This document shows positions 1 through 7,543 of a stretch of 64,000 nt of DNA, one piece after another. Position numbers and translations under genes: made by a program. The DNA is from Pelomonas sp. SE-A7 (GTDB taxonomy: Bacteria > Pseudomonadota > Gammaproteobacteria > Burkholderiales > Burkholderiaceae_C): the NCBI RefSeq assembly GCF_030345705.1, contig NZ_JAUASW010000003.1:1-64000 (forward strand). The letters are read 5' to 3'. Every line of letters begins with the position of its first letter. Position 1 is the stretch's first letter. Under the pieces are notes generated by a model that was not told the origin of the DNA, did no database searches, and saw only the letters and a program-made list of their open reading frames with translations.

Positions 1-54
1 ACTGACTCCTCAGTCGCTTCGCTTAATCAATTTCGTGATCAGCGAAGAAGCGAG

Positions 55-110
55 ATTATGACTGAATTCTTTTGAATCCGTCAAGCGCTTTGCAAAATAT
101 TTTTGTCATC
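55..110 (-). promoter_or_regulatory. Strong rRNA-type promoter (proximal) reading leftward
   Basis: Read on the minus strand, TTGACG (79-84) and CATAAT (55-60) are separated by 18 nt, and an A/T-rich tract (about 93-105) sits just upstream of the -35 like an UP element. The sequence after the -10 contains CTTCGCTGATCACG (34-47), which recurs after the second promoter at 170-183. Tandem promoters with the same initially transcribed sequence are typical of rRNA operons. The transcribed gene is outside the window, so its identity is inferred. Confidence 0.6.
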
Positions 111-189
111 GCGCTTGCTCACTCCCCATCTCCCCCAACCACTGCGCCCCGCCCCTTTCGAAGCAGCGCCGTGATCAGCGAAGTCCGCC

Positions 190-218
190 ACTATAGCATG
201 GAAATTTCAGCCGGGCGA
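190..218 (-). promoter_or_regulatory. Upstream tandem promoter reading leftward
   Basis: A minus-strand TATAGT (190-195) is followed by a GC-rich discriminator and then by CTTCGCTGATCACG (170-183), the same 14 nt found downstream of the proximal promoter. The -35 region is weak (a TTCGCC-like hexamer at 18 nt). The pair is read as distal and proximal promoters of one stable-RNA operon to the left. Confidence 0.45.
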
Positions 219-245
219 ACATCTCTGCAGCGGGTATCGCAACGG

Positions 246-2030
246 CTAGTGCCGGACCGGCTCGCTGCGGCTGCTGGCGAACGCCAGCGACGCAGCCTGC
301 TGCGGGTCTTCGCTCTGAAGAACGACAGGCAACAACTGTGCAAGGCGCCCACTGTCTGCGCGCAGCACGCGCTGCTTGATGGAGGGGATCTGCGCTGGAT
401 GCATTGAGAAGCTGCGCAGGCCCATGGCCAGCAGCAGGTCGGTAAACATTGGGTCGCCGGCCATCTCGCCGCAGACGCTGACCGACTTGCCCGCTGCGCG
501 AGCCTGGGAAATCGAGGTGGAGATCAGTTGCAACACTGCCGGATGCCACGGGTCGTACAGATGCGCTACCGCTTCGTCGGCCCGGTCGATTGCCAGCGTG
601 TACTGGATCAAGTCGTTGGTGCCAATGGAGACGAAGTCCACATGTTTGAGCAGCAGGGGCAGCATCACGGCCGCCGCGGGGATCTCGATCATCACGCCCA
701 GCTCCACCTTGGTGTAGGCGTGGCCCGCGTCATTCAGCTGCTGCTGGACGCGCTTCAACGCCTCCAGGATCTGCTTGACTTCGTTCAGGTGCGCCACCAT
801 GGGAATCAGCAATCGAATCTTGCCGAAAGCGCTTGCCCTATAGATAGCCCGCAGCTGCTGGCGGAACATGCTGGGCTCGGCCAGACTCCAGCGGATGGCG
901 CGCAGACCCATGGCCGGATTGAGCACATGCTCGTGGCGCAGCTCGTTGGTCGTCATGCGGTCCAGCGGCTTGTCGGCGCCGATATCCACGGTGCGGATGG
1001 TGACCGGCATGCCCCGCATGGCCTCGACAGCAGCCTTGTAGGCCTCGAACTGCTCATCCTCGGTAGGCAACTCACCGCCCCGGTTCATGAACAGGAATTC
1101 GCTGCGAAACAGTCCGACGCCGGTCGCCCCGGCCTCCACCGCCGCCACAGCGTCGGCCGGCAGCTCGATATTGGCGTGCAGCTCGATCCGCTCACCATCC
1201 ATGGTCACGGCTGGCGTGTGGCGCAAACGGGCCAGCCTGGCTCGCTCAAGTTCGCTCTGGCGCTGGCGGAAGCGGTACTCCTCCAGCACGATGGGTGAAG
1301 GATCGACGATGACCAGGCCCGAGTCACCATCGATGATGACCCAGTCGTCCTGCCGGATCAGCCGGCTGGCCTCACGCGTACCGACGACCGCAGGGATGTC
1401 CAGGCTGCGCGCCACGATGGCCGTGTGCGAGGTCTTGCCGCCGATGTCGGTAATGAAGCCATGGAACACGCTGCGCTTGAACTGCAGCATGTCGGCCGGT
1501 GCAATGTCTGCCGCCACCAGCAGCAGCGGGTCTTCGCCGGCGAAATCTCGCTGGGTCACGCTGACCGCGCCGCGAGGTGTCTCGCCCGACTCGGCCGCCA
1601 GCGCATCCAGGATGCGTTCGACCACCTGCTCCAGGTCCGCCTTGCGCTCGCGCAGGTAGTCGTCCTCCATCTCGTCGAACTGGCGAGCCAGCACTTCGAG
1701 TTGGGCCGACAGCGCCCATTCGGCGTTGTAGTGACGCTCGACGATCCACTGCCGGGTTGCGCCTGTCAGGGCCTCGTCGTGCAGCAGCATCAGGTGCACG
1801 TCCAGCAGCGCGGCCAACTCGTGCGGAGCATCCTCGGGCAGGTCCTGCTTCAGCGTCGACAGCTCGCGGGCCACTTCGTCGCGGGCTCGCAGACAGCGGG
1901 CAATCTCGGCCTCGATATCGGCTGCGTCGATGAAGTAATGCGCCACGTCGAGCCGGCTGGACGCGACGAGCACGGCCCGTCCGATGGCCACGCCGCGAGA
2001 AACCGGAATGCCGAAGACCTGAAAACTCAT
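246..2030 (-). CDS. ptsI: Phosphoenolpyruvate-protein phosphotransferase (PTS enzyme I)
   Basis: Enzyme I transfers the phosphate of PEP to HPr, the first step of the PTS, in the cytoplasm. The 594-residue product has full family length: an N-terminal HPr-binding and phosphohistidine part with GGKTSHTAIVARS (His202 is the likely phosphorylated residue), then a PEP-binding barrel with GVGLFRSEFLF, IGTNDLIQYTLA and the C-terminal active-site Cys in SVCGEMAGDP. No EIIB or EIIC gene is seen nearby, so with HPr and EIIA it probably forms a regulatory rather than a sugar-importing chain. It starts 106 nt from the divergent olsB gene. TACATT lies 6 nt before the ATG and no Shine-Dalgarno is visible, which suggests a leaderless transcript. 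Confidence 0.96.
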   Translation of the reverse strand: MSFQVFGIPVSRGVAIGRAVLVASSRLDVAHYFIDAADIEAEIARCLRARDEVARELSTLKQDLPEDAPHELAALLDVHLMLLHDEALTGATRQWIVERHYNAEWALSAQLEVLARQFDEMEDDYLRERKADLEQVVERILDALAAESGETPRGAVSVTQRDFAGEDPLLLVAADIAPADMLQFKRSVFHGFITDIGGKTSHTAIVARSLDIPAVVGTREASRLIRQDDWVIIDGDSGLVIVDPSPIVLEEYRFRQRQSELERARLARLRHTPAVTMDGERIELHANIELPADAVAAVEAGATGVGLFRSEFLFMNRGGELPTEDEQFEAYKAAVEAMRGMPVTIRTVDIGADKPLDRMTTNELRHEHVLNPAMGLRAIRWSLAEPSMFRQQLRAIYRASAFGKIRLLIPMVAHLNEVKQILEALKRVQQQLNDAGHAYTKVELGVMIEIPAAAVMLPLLLKHVDFVSIGTNDLIQYTLAIDRADEAVAHLYDPWHPAVLQLISTSISQARAAGKSVSVCGEMAGDPMFTDLLLAMGLRSFSMHPAQIPSIKQRVLRADSGRLAQLLPVVLQSEDPQQAASLAFASSRSEPVRH

Positions 2031-2052
2031 GGGCCGAATGTAGCAGCGCCCT

Positions 2053-2092
2053 GCGTCATCTGGCGGTCACGCAGCGGTCACGACGAGGTCAC
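2053..2092 (+). promoter_or_regulatory. Pho-box-like array of four 11-bp-spaced direct repeats
   Basis: Four 7-bp units, GCGTCAT (2053-2059), CGGTCAC (2064-2070), CGGTCAC (2075-2081) and AGGTCAC (2086-2092), repeat at exactly 11 bp and share GTCA. PhoB sites are known as CTGTCAT-like 7-mers with 4-nt spacers, in the same direction as the gene they activate. The array reads toward the olsB-type gene at 2137. Activation by PhoB is inferred from this match and from the known phosphate control of ornithine lipids. Confidence 0.6.
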
Positions 2093-2136
2093 GCCCGACG
2101 CCGAGCATCTCGCTATCTCAGCCAACGAGAGACGCC

Positions 2137-2967
2137 ATGCGAGACCTGCCCCTGCCCACCCTACCCTTTGCCGAGCTGAACAGCGCGGACCGGAGGTCTC
2201 TTCCAGCAGCGTTGCCGCAAACTGTTGCGACGCCTAGGCTCCATGTGGCCTGGGCCCGCACGCAAGACGATCTGATCGAGGCGCAATCACTGCGATACCA
2301 AGTCTTCGTCGGCGAGATGGGTGCGCGCCTGACGCCCCCCGCCGGCACGCCGACGGGTCTGGACGTCGACCGCTTCGATGAATTCTGCGAACACCTGTTG
2401 GTGCGCACGGTCGAGGTCGACGGCCGCCCCGGTGAGGTGATAGGCACCTACCGCGTGCTCACACCGGACGCCGCTCGCCGGGCAGGCGGTCTCTACAGCG
2501 AAACCGAATTCGACCTGAGCCCGCTGGCCTCGCTGCGCTCACGCATGGTGGAACTCGGCCGCTCCTGTGTGCATGCCGACCATCGCTCCGGCGGCGCCAT
2601 CATGAGCCTGTGGGCCGCGCTCGGTGAGTTCATGCAGCGCAACCAGCTCGACACCATGATCGGCTGCGCCAGCGTCTCCATGCGCGACGGCGGCCATTAC
2701 GCCGCCAGCCTCTGGAAGCGCCTGGAGCAAAGCCATCTGGCCGCGCCTGAATGGCAGGTGCAACCCAAGCTCGCGCTGCCGGTGGCCGAACTGGACCAGA
2801 ACCTGGATGCCGATCCGCCGCCGCTGATCAAGGGCTATCTGCGCTGCGGCGCCCGCGTGCTGGGCGCGCCGGCCTGGGATCCGGACTTCAACACCGCCGA
2901 CCTGCCGCTGCTGATGCGCATCCCGGACCTGCCGGCGCGCTATCGCCGCCACTTCCTGGGCGAGTGA
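2137..2967 (+). CDS. olsB: OlsB-type L-ornithine N-alpha-acyltransferase (GNAT family)
   Basis: The product is 276 residues and matches the hemolysin-like GNAT acyltransferases that move a 3-hydroxyacyl chain from acyl-ACP to ornithine, the first step of ornithine-lipid synthesis at the inner membrane. The family-typical stretches are SLRYQVFVGEMG near residue 50, DEFCEHLLV, the acceptor-site strand ELGRSCVHADHRSG and the GGHYAASLW region. The O-acyltransferase partner OlsA is not in the window. The gene sits between ptsI and ptsH on the opposite strand and follows the Pho-box-like array. The substrate is assigned from family resemblance; another GNAT acyl-ACP substrate cannot be excluded. 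Confidence 0.8.
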   Translation: MRDLPLPTLPFAELNSADRRSLPAALPQTVATPRLHVAWARTQDDLIEAQSLRYQVFVGEMGARLTPPAGTPTGLDVDRFDEFCEHLLVRTVEVDGRPGEVIGTYRVLTPDAARRAGGLYSETEFDLSPLASLRSRMVELGRSCVHADHRSGGAIMSLWAALGEFMQRNQLDTMIGCASVSMRDGGHYAASLWKRLEQSHLAAPEWQVQPKLALPVAELDQNLDADPPPLIKGYLRCGARVLGAPAWDPDFNTADLPLLMRIPDLPARYRRHFLGE

Positions 2968-2976
2968 CCCGGCGCC

Positions 2977-3246
2977 TTACTGGCCTTCGCCGAACTTGTC
3001 GTTCACCAGGGCGGTGATCGCGTCCTGCGCGGCCTGCTCGTCCGGGCCCTCGGTCTCCAGCTCGACCTGGCTGCCCAGACCGGCGGCCAGCATCATCACG
3101 CCCATGATGCTCTTGGCATTGACCCGCCGGCTGTTGCGGCTCATGAAGACTTCACACTGAAAACTGCTGGCCAGCTTGGTCAGCTTGGCGGAGGCGCGGG
3201 CATGCAGGCCCAGCTTGTTGCTGATGGTGAGGGTCGACTTGAGCAT
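2977..3246 (-). CDS. ptsH: Phosphocarrier protein HPr
   Basis: HPr accepts phosphate from enzyme I and passes it to EIIA proteins. The 89-residue product carries the active-site motif GLHARASAKL with His15, and Ser46 in NAKSIMGVMML at the position that HPr kinase modifies in bacteria that have that enzyme. The start is the ATG at 3246, giving normal family length; a much longer reading frame extends upstream but overlaps the EIIA gene and has no HPr character. It lies 32 nt after the EIIA gene on the same strand, so the two are probably cotranscribed. It ends 9 nt from the convergent olsB. Confidence 0.95.
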   Translation of the reverse strand: MLKSTLTISNKLGLHARASAKLTKLASSFQCEVFMSRNSRRVNAKSIMGVMMLAAGLGSQVELETEGPDEQAAQDAITALVNDKFGEGQ

Positions 3247-3278
3247 CTGGGAACGATCCGGCGGTTCAGGGGATGAAG

Positions 3279-3671
3279 TCAGGATTTGTCGGGCGAGGTC
3301 ACCGGCGCAATGCCGCGTCCACCGCCTTCGATGGCGCGCTGGGCCAGGGCATCCAGCGGTTCGGAGGAATAGCAGAGCGTGCGCCACAGCATGGGCACGT
3401 TGACGCCGCTGACCATGCGCACCTGCTCGCCGAGCAGGCGCTGGGCGGCATTGCTGGGCGTCGCGCCGAAGACGTCGGTCAGCACCAGCACCTCGTCGGC
3501 GCCTGCCGAAGCCAGCAAGGCCCGCGCTTGGCTCTCCACTTCGTCGGCCGACATCTCCGGCGCCACGTCCAGCACGCTGAGCTGCGCGGTGCAGCTGGGG
3601 AAGGTGTGCTGGGCCACGGCCTTCAGGGCCGAAGCCAGGGGCGCGTGGGCGATCAGGAGCAGGTGAGCCAT
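3279..3671 (-). CDS. PTS EIIA component, mannose/fructose (ManX-like) family
   Basis: The 130-residue protein is a stand-alone EIIA domain of the mannose type, which takes phosphate from HPr. It starts MAHLLLIAHAPLA, placing the likely phosphorylated His at residue 9, and continues with the family segment VLTDVFGATPSNAA and the SGVNVPML loop. No EIIB, EIIC or EIID gene accompanies it; in betaproteobacteria this arrangement with HPr and enzyme I is usually regulatory. A GATAAT hexamer (minus strand, 3679-3684) ends 7 nt before the ATG and there is no Shine-Dalgarno, so the mRNA may be leaderless. ptsH follows 32 nt downstream. Confidence 0.9.
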   Translation of the reverse strand: MAHLLLIAHAPLASALKAVAQHTFPSCTAQLSVLDVAPEMSADEVESQARALLASAGADEVLVLTDVFGATPSNAAQRLLGEQVRMVSGVNVPMLWRTLCYSSEPLDALAQRAIEGGGRGIAPVTSPDKS

Positions 3672-3679
3672 GGGCGGGA

Positions 3680-4222
3680 TTATCCAGGCAGTGCCGTCTC
3701 GCCCAGGCGCAGCGAGCCCAGGAAGCCCTCCCAGGCGGCGGCATCCGCACGCGGGCCCAGCATCATCAGCTGGTAGACGCGCAGTCCGCGGGCGAACACC
3801 GCCAGGCGGGCCTGCGGACCCTTGCCATCCGGTGCCCCCAGAGCCTGGGTGAGGGCATGCGGGCTGGGCATCATGCCGGCCAATTGCAGTGCTTGCGGTT
3901 CGCCTGCCGGCAGCTTGAGCCCATCGACCACAGCCGCGCGCATCTGCTGCAGCGAAGGGCCGAGCTGGCTCGGGTCCGGCACGTCGGCCCAGGACAGGCT
4001 GAAACCCAGGCCGGCCGTTTCGCAACGCGCCAGACCCATGCGGGCGGTTGCCGGCGCATCGGGCGCCACCAGCGGCCGGGTCTCCTGCTCCGGCTTGCAG
4101 GGGAACATCAGAACCAGATCCGTCGTGCCCTCGGGCCGCACCTCGCGCCAGTTGAGGCTGGGCGTGCAAGCCGCGAGCGCGGCAAGCAGCAGCGGAAAAG
4201 GCAAGAAGGGCTTGATCGGCAT
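3680..4222 (-). CDS. Hypothetical lipoprotein
   Basis: I do not recognise this family. The 180-residue product begins with a basic, hydrophobic signal ending in LAACTP, so Cys19 is probably lipidated. The mature part has an aromatic/charged strand (SLNWREVRPEG), a second Cys in MFPCKPE and a third in ARCETAG, and a C-terminal WEGFLGSLRLG segment. It looks like a small outer-membrane or periplasmic lipoprotein of unknown role. The ATG at 4222 is chosen because longer starts run through the divergent promoter region. GATAAT ends 6 nt upstream of the start. The stop lies 8 nt before the EIIA start, so it may be cotranscribed with the PTS genes. Confidence 0.75.
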   Translation of the reverse strand: MPIKPFLPFPLLLAALAACTPSLNWREVRPEGTTDLVLMFPCKPEQETRPLVAPDAPATARMGLARCETAGLGFSLSWADVPDPSQLGPSLQQMRAAVVDGLKLPAGEPQALQLAGMMPSPHALTQALGAPDGKGPQARLAVFARGLRVYQLMMLGPRADAAAWEGFLGSLRLGETALPG

Positions 4223-4228
4223 GGAAGG

Positions 4229-4254
4229 ATTATCCAGGGCCGCTACCGCACAAT
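4229..4254. promoter_or_regulatory. Back-to-back -10-like elements for divergent genes
   Basis: The spacer between the divergent lipoprotein (start 4222) and CoA-transferase (start 4263) is only 40 nt. It holds GATAAT on the minus strand (4229-4234), 6 nt from one ATG, and CACAAT on the plus strand (4249-4254), 8 nt from the other. Transcription from either would begin at or next to the start codon. Neither start has a Shine-Dalgarno. Confidence 0.5.
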
Positions 4255-4262
4255 GCCTCGCC

Positions 4263-5504
4263 ATGACCGCTACCCCCTCCCTCCCGCCCCAGGCCTTGGC
4301 CGGGGTCCGCGTCCTGGACCTCTCGCGCGTGCTCGCCGGCCCCTGGTGCACCCAGACCCTGGCCGACCTCGGCGCCGACGTGATCAAGGTCGAGCGGCCC
4401 GGCTCCGGCGACGACACCCGCAGCTGGGGCCCGCCCTATCTGAAGGACGAGGCAGGCGCCGACACCAGCGAGGCCGCCTACTACCTGGGCGCCAACCGCA
4501 ACAAGCGCTCCATCGCCATCGACATCGCCAGCCCCGAGGGTCAGGCCTTGATACGCAAGCTGGCGGCCCAGGTCGACGTGCTGGTCGAGAACTTCAAGGT
4601 CGGCGACCTGGCCCGCTACGGCCTCGATGCCGAGACCCTGCAGCGCGAGAACCCGGGCCTGGTCGTCTGTTCCATCACCGGCTTCGGCCAGACCGGCCCC
4701 TACAAGGACCGGGCCGGCTACGACTATGCGATCCAGGGCATGGGCGGCCTGATGAGCGTGACCGGCGAGCGGGACGACCGCCCCGGCGGCGGCCCGCAGA
4801 AGGTGGGCGTGGCCGTGGCCGACCTGTTCACCGGCCTCTATTCCACCATCGCCATCCTGGCCGCCCTGCGCCACCGCGACCTCACCGGCCAGGGCCAGGT
4901 CATAGACATGGCCCTGCTCGACACCCAACTGGCCATGCTGGCCAACCTGGGCAGCAACTACCTCTGCACCGGCCAGCCGCCGGGCCGCATGGGCAATGCC
5001 CACCAGAACATCGTGCCCTACCAGGTGTTCGAGGCGGCCGATGGCTACCTGATCCTGGCGGTCGGCAACGACGGCCAGTTCGCCAAGTTCTGCGAGATCG
5101 CCGGCCGCGACTGGGCGCAGGACCCGCGCTTCGCCCGCAATGCCGACCGGGTCCGGCACCGCGCCCTGCTGGTTCCCGAGATCGAGACCGTGGTCAAGAC
5201 CCGACCCCGCGCCGACTGGCTGGCCGCGCTGGAAGCCGCCAAGGTGCCCTGCGGCGCGATCAACGACATCGCCGAGGCCCTGGCCGATCCGCAGGCCCAG
5301 GCCCGCGGCATGACCGTGGCCATGGAACATCCGCTCAGCGACGGCCTGCGCCTTGTCGCCAGCCCGCTCAAGCTCTCGGCCACGCCGGTGCAGTACCGGC
5401 ATGCGCCGCCGCTGCTAGGCCAGCACACGGACGAGCTGCTGGCCGAATTCGGCCTCAGCGAGGCCGAGATCGAAACCCTCAAACAGAAGAAGGCGGTGGC
5501 ATGA
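4263..5504 (+). CDS. CaiB/BaiF-type class III CoA-transferase
   Basis: Class III CoA-transferases move CoA between an acyl-CoA and a free acid. The 413-residue product has the family signature from residue 12: VRVLDLSRVLAGPWCTQTLADLGADVIKVE, here noted only in part, followed by ANRNKRS and the segment GYDYAIQGMGG, in which Asp154 is the probable catalytic residue. The mid-protein NAHQNIVPYQ and C-terminal helices are also typical. The substrate cannot be read from sequence; formyl-, succinyl- and glutaryl-type members look alike. The start at 4263 fits the family N-terminus, and an upstream extension would cross the divergent gene. It overlaps the next gene by ATGA, so the two are translationally coupled. 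Confidence 0.9.
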   Translation: MTATPSLPPQALAGVRVLDLSRVLAGPWCTQTLADLGADVIKVERPGSGDDTRSWGPPYLKDEAGADTSEAAYYLGANRNKRSIAIDIASPEGQALIRKLAAQVDVLVENFKVGDLARYGLDAETLQRENPGLVVCSITGFGQTGPYKDRAGYDYAIQGMGGLMSVTGERDDRPGGGPQKVGVAVADLFTGLYSTIAILAALRHRDLTGQGQVIDMALLDTQLAMLANLGSNYLCTGQPPGRMGNAHQNIVPYQVFEAADGYLILAVGNDGQFAKFCEIAGRDWAQDPRFARNADRVRHRALLVPEIETVVKTRPRADWLAALEAAKVPCGAINDIAEALADPQAQARGMTVAMEHPLSDGLRLVASPLKLSATPVQYRHAPPLLGQHTDELLAEFGLSEAEIETLKQKKAVA

Positions 5505-6208
5505 GCGACTTCGTCCTGGTTCACGGCGCCTGGCATGGCGCCTGGTGCTGGCAGCGCCTGCTCGAACCGCTGTGGGCCGGCGGCCACCGCGTGTTCACCG
5601 TCAGCCTCACGGGCGTCGGCGAGCGGGCCCATCAGCTGAGCCCGGACATACGCCTGGCCACCCACATCCAGGACGTGCAGGCCGTGATCGAGGCCGAGGA
5701 GCTGCAGGACGTCATCCTGGTCGGCCACAGCTATGCCGGCATGGTGATCACCGGCGTGGCAGACCGGCTGGCCGACAAGCTGGCAGCCCTGATCTATCTA
5801 GATGCCGTGATACCGCTCAGCGGCGAGGCCTGGTCCAGCCGCCATGCACCTGAAACCCAGGCGCAGCGGCGGACGGCCATCGCCCAACACGGCTTCATCC
5901 CGGCGGCGCCGCCCAGCGTCCTGGGATTGACCGGTGCCGATGCAGCCTGGGTCGAGCGACGCCAGACCCCTCATCCCGGCGGCGTCTATGACGACCCGCT
6001 GCACTTCGATGCCGAACGCTGGGCCGGCATCTCGCGCTACTTCATTGACTGCACAGCCCCGGCCCTGCCGACCATCGCTATCGCCCGCGAACGGGCCCGC
6101 GAACAGCCGGGCTGGCAGGTCTACGAGATCGCCACCGGGCATGACGCCATGGTCAGCGCCCCGGACGAACTGTTGGCCATCCTGATGACCATCGCCTTCA
6201 AAACGTGA
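5501..6208 (+). CDS. Alpha/beta-fold hydrolase
   Basis: The 235-residue protein begins FVLVHGAWHGAWCW, the oxyanion-hole signature of the esterase/hydroxynitrile-lyase-like subgroup of alpha/beta hydrolases. The nucleophile elbow is VGHSYAGMV (Ser near residue 80) and the C-terminal catalytic His is in ATGHDAMVSAP. It has no signal peptide and is probably cytoplasmic. Its ATG overlaps the stop of the CoA-transferase gene by 4 nt, so the pair may act on the same acyl substrate, for example as a thioesterase or ester hydrolase; this link is inferred from the overlap only. Confidence 0.85.
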   Translation: MSDFVLVHGAWHGAWCWQRLLEPLWAGGHRVFTVSLTGVGERAHQLSPDIRLATHIQDVQAVIEAEELQDVILVGHSYAGMVITGVADRLADKLAALIYLDAVIPLSGEAWSSRHAPETQAQRRTAIAQHGFIPAAPPSVLGLTGADAAWVERRQTPHPGGVYDDPLHFDAERWAGISRYFIDCTAPALPTIAIARERAREQPGWQVYEIATGHDAMVSAPDELLAILMTIAFKT

Positions 6209-6323
6209 ACAAATGCGCAGCCCGGCGGCCATGCCGGTGCGCACTGTGAAGTTCCCCCGGGGACGGGGGATGGACGCTGGGCAGGGCGAACGAGACCATG
6301 CGCCCGACTTGGTCTTGTTACAA

Positions 6324-7517
6324 ATGATTGCCCCCCAGGCCTACAAGCCTCCGATGAACCACCCGCCGCCCACCGCCACGCCCGCGCCGCCGGCAGCCGC
6401 CAATGACGTGCTGCAAGGGCCGAGCCATGCCCAGTGGGTGGACATAGTCCAGCAGCTGGGCGCCGAGGTGGCCGGCCCGCTGAGCAATGCGCTGGAACGC
6501 ATCCACAACCTGATCAGCACCGGCCAGATCGACCGCCAGAGCCTGCGCGCCCTGCGCGAAAGCGTGGCCCAGGCGCGCGAGTCGGGCATGGTCGGCCAGC
6601 AACTGGCCCGCCTGGCCTCGGGCCGTCTGCGGCTCAGCCGCGAGCGCCTGCACCTCACCCAGATGCTGCGCGGCGTGCTGGCCCACCGCAGCCGCGAGAC
6701 GCAAGCCCGCGGCATCCAGGTGCGCCAGGTGCTCAAGCCGGTCGAGATCCTGGCCGATGGCGCCCTGCTGTTCTCGCTGCTCAATGCGCTGATGGACTGG
6801 GCCCTGGCCTGCACCCATTCATCCATCGACCTGCGCCTGGAGCTCAGCTCCTGGCCGGCCAAGGCCAGGCTGAGCTGCCGCTTCGCCCACCGCTCGCTGG
6901 AGATGATTGCCGACAGCCGGGGCGGCGCCGACGCGTCGAACCGGCTGGATTCGCTGGCCTGGCGCCTGGTCGAGCAGACCGCGCTGACCATGGGCGTGCT
7001 GCCCTTGCGCGAGGACGAAGCCGGCATCACCGTGCTGACGCTGGAATTCCCGCACACGGCCGGCGATGAACCCGGACTGCCCGAAGCCGAGGCGCCGCCC
7101 GCACCCGCAGCGCCGCGCGACTTCCATCCCTCGTCCAATTCCAAGCCCTTGGCAGGCAGCCACCTGCTGGTGGTCACGCCGCGGCGCGAACTGCGCACCC
7201 AGCTGCAGGACGCGGTGCGCCACATGGGCCTGATCATCGACGTGGTCGGCACGGTCGAGGAGGCCATGCAGTTCTGCCAGGACGGCCTGCCGCACGGCAT
7301 CGTGTTCGAGTCCGCCGCCCGTGGCGAGACGCTGGACGAGCTGCGCGCCGGCATCGCCCAGGAAGTGCCGCAGTTCAGCTTCATCGAGGTGCTGGACGAA
7401 GAGCACATCACCCAGCTCTCCACCGCCACCACCGACGGCGTCGCCCGCATCGCCCGCAAGCATCTGGCCGATGCCCTGCCCTCGGTGCTGCTGTTCGAGT
7501 TCTCGAAAGCGCTCTGA
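6324..7517 (+). CDS. Degenerate histidine-kinase/receiver-like protein
   Basis: The product (about 397 residues from the ATG at 6324; 6354 is equally possible) resembles a histidine kinase core followed by a receiver, but key residues seem to be missing. The dimerisation-like helix reads QQLGAEVAGPLSNALERI with no phosphorylatable His, the N-box-like helix is SLLNALMDWALA, and no clear DxGxG box is visible. After a Pro/Ala linker, a Rossmann-like domain starts GSHLLVVTPRRELRTQL, where the acceptor Asp strand is replaced by HGIVFES. It has no membrane segment. It probably acts by protein contact rather than phosphotransfer. The next gene is a TlpA-like thioredoxin, 26 nt away. Confidence 0.6.
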   Translation: MIAPQAYKPPMNHPPPTATPAPPAAANDVLQGPSHAQWVDIVQQLGAEVAGPLSNALERIHNLISTGQIDRQSLRALRESVAQARESGMVGQQLARLASGRLRLSRERLHLTQMLRGVLAHRSRETQARGIQVRQVLKPVEILADGALLFSLLNALMDWALACTHSSIDLRLELSSWPAKARLSCRFAHRSLEMIADSRGGADASNRLDSLAWRLVEQTALTMGVLPLREDEAGITVLTLEFPHTAGDEPGLPEAEAPPAPAAPRDFHPSSNSKPLAGSHLLVVTPRRELRTQLQDAVRHMGLIIDVVGTVEEAMQFCQDGLPHGIVFESAARGETLDELRAGIAQEVPQFSFIEVLDEEHITQLSTATTDGVARIARKHLADALPSVLLFEFSKAL

Positions 7518-7543
7518 AAGTCGGGCCCCTAGAATCGCGGCCC

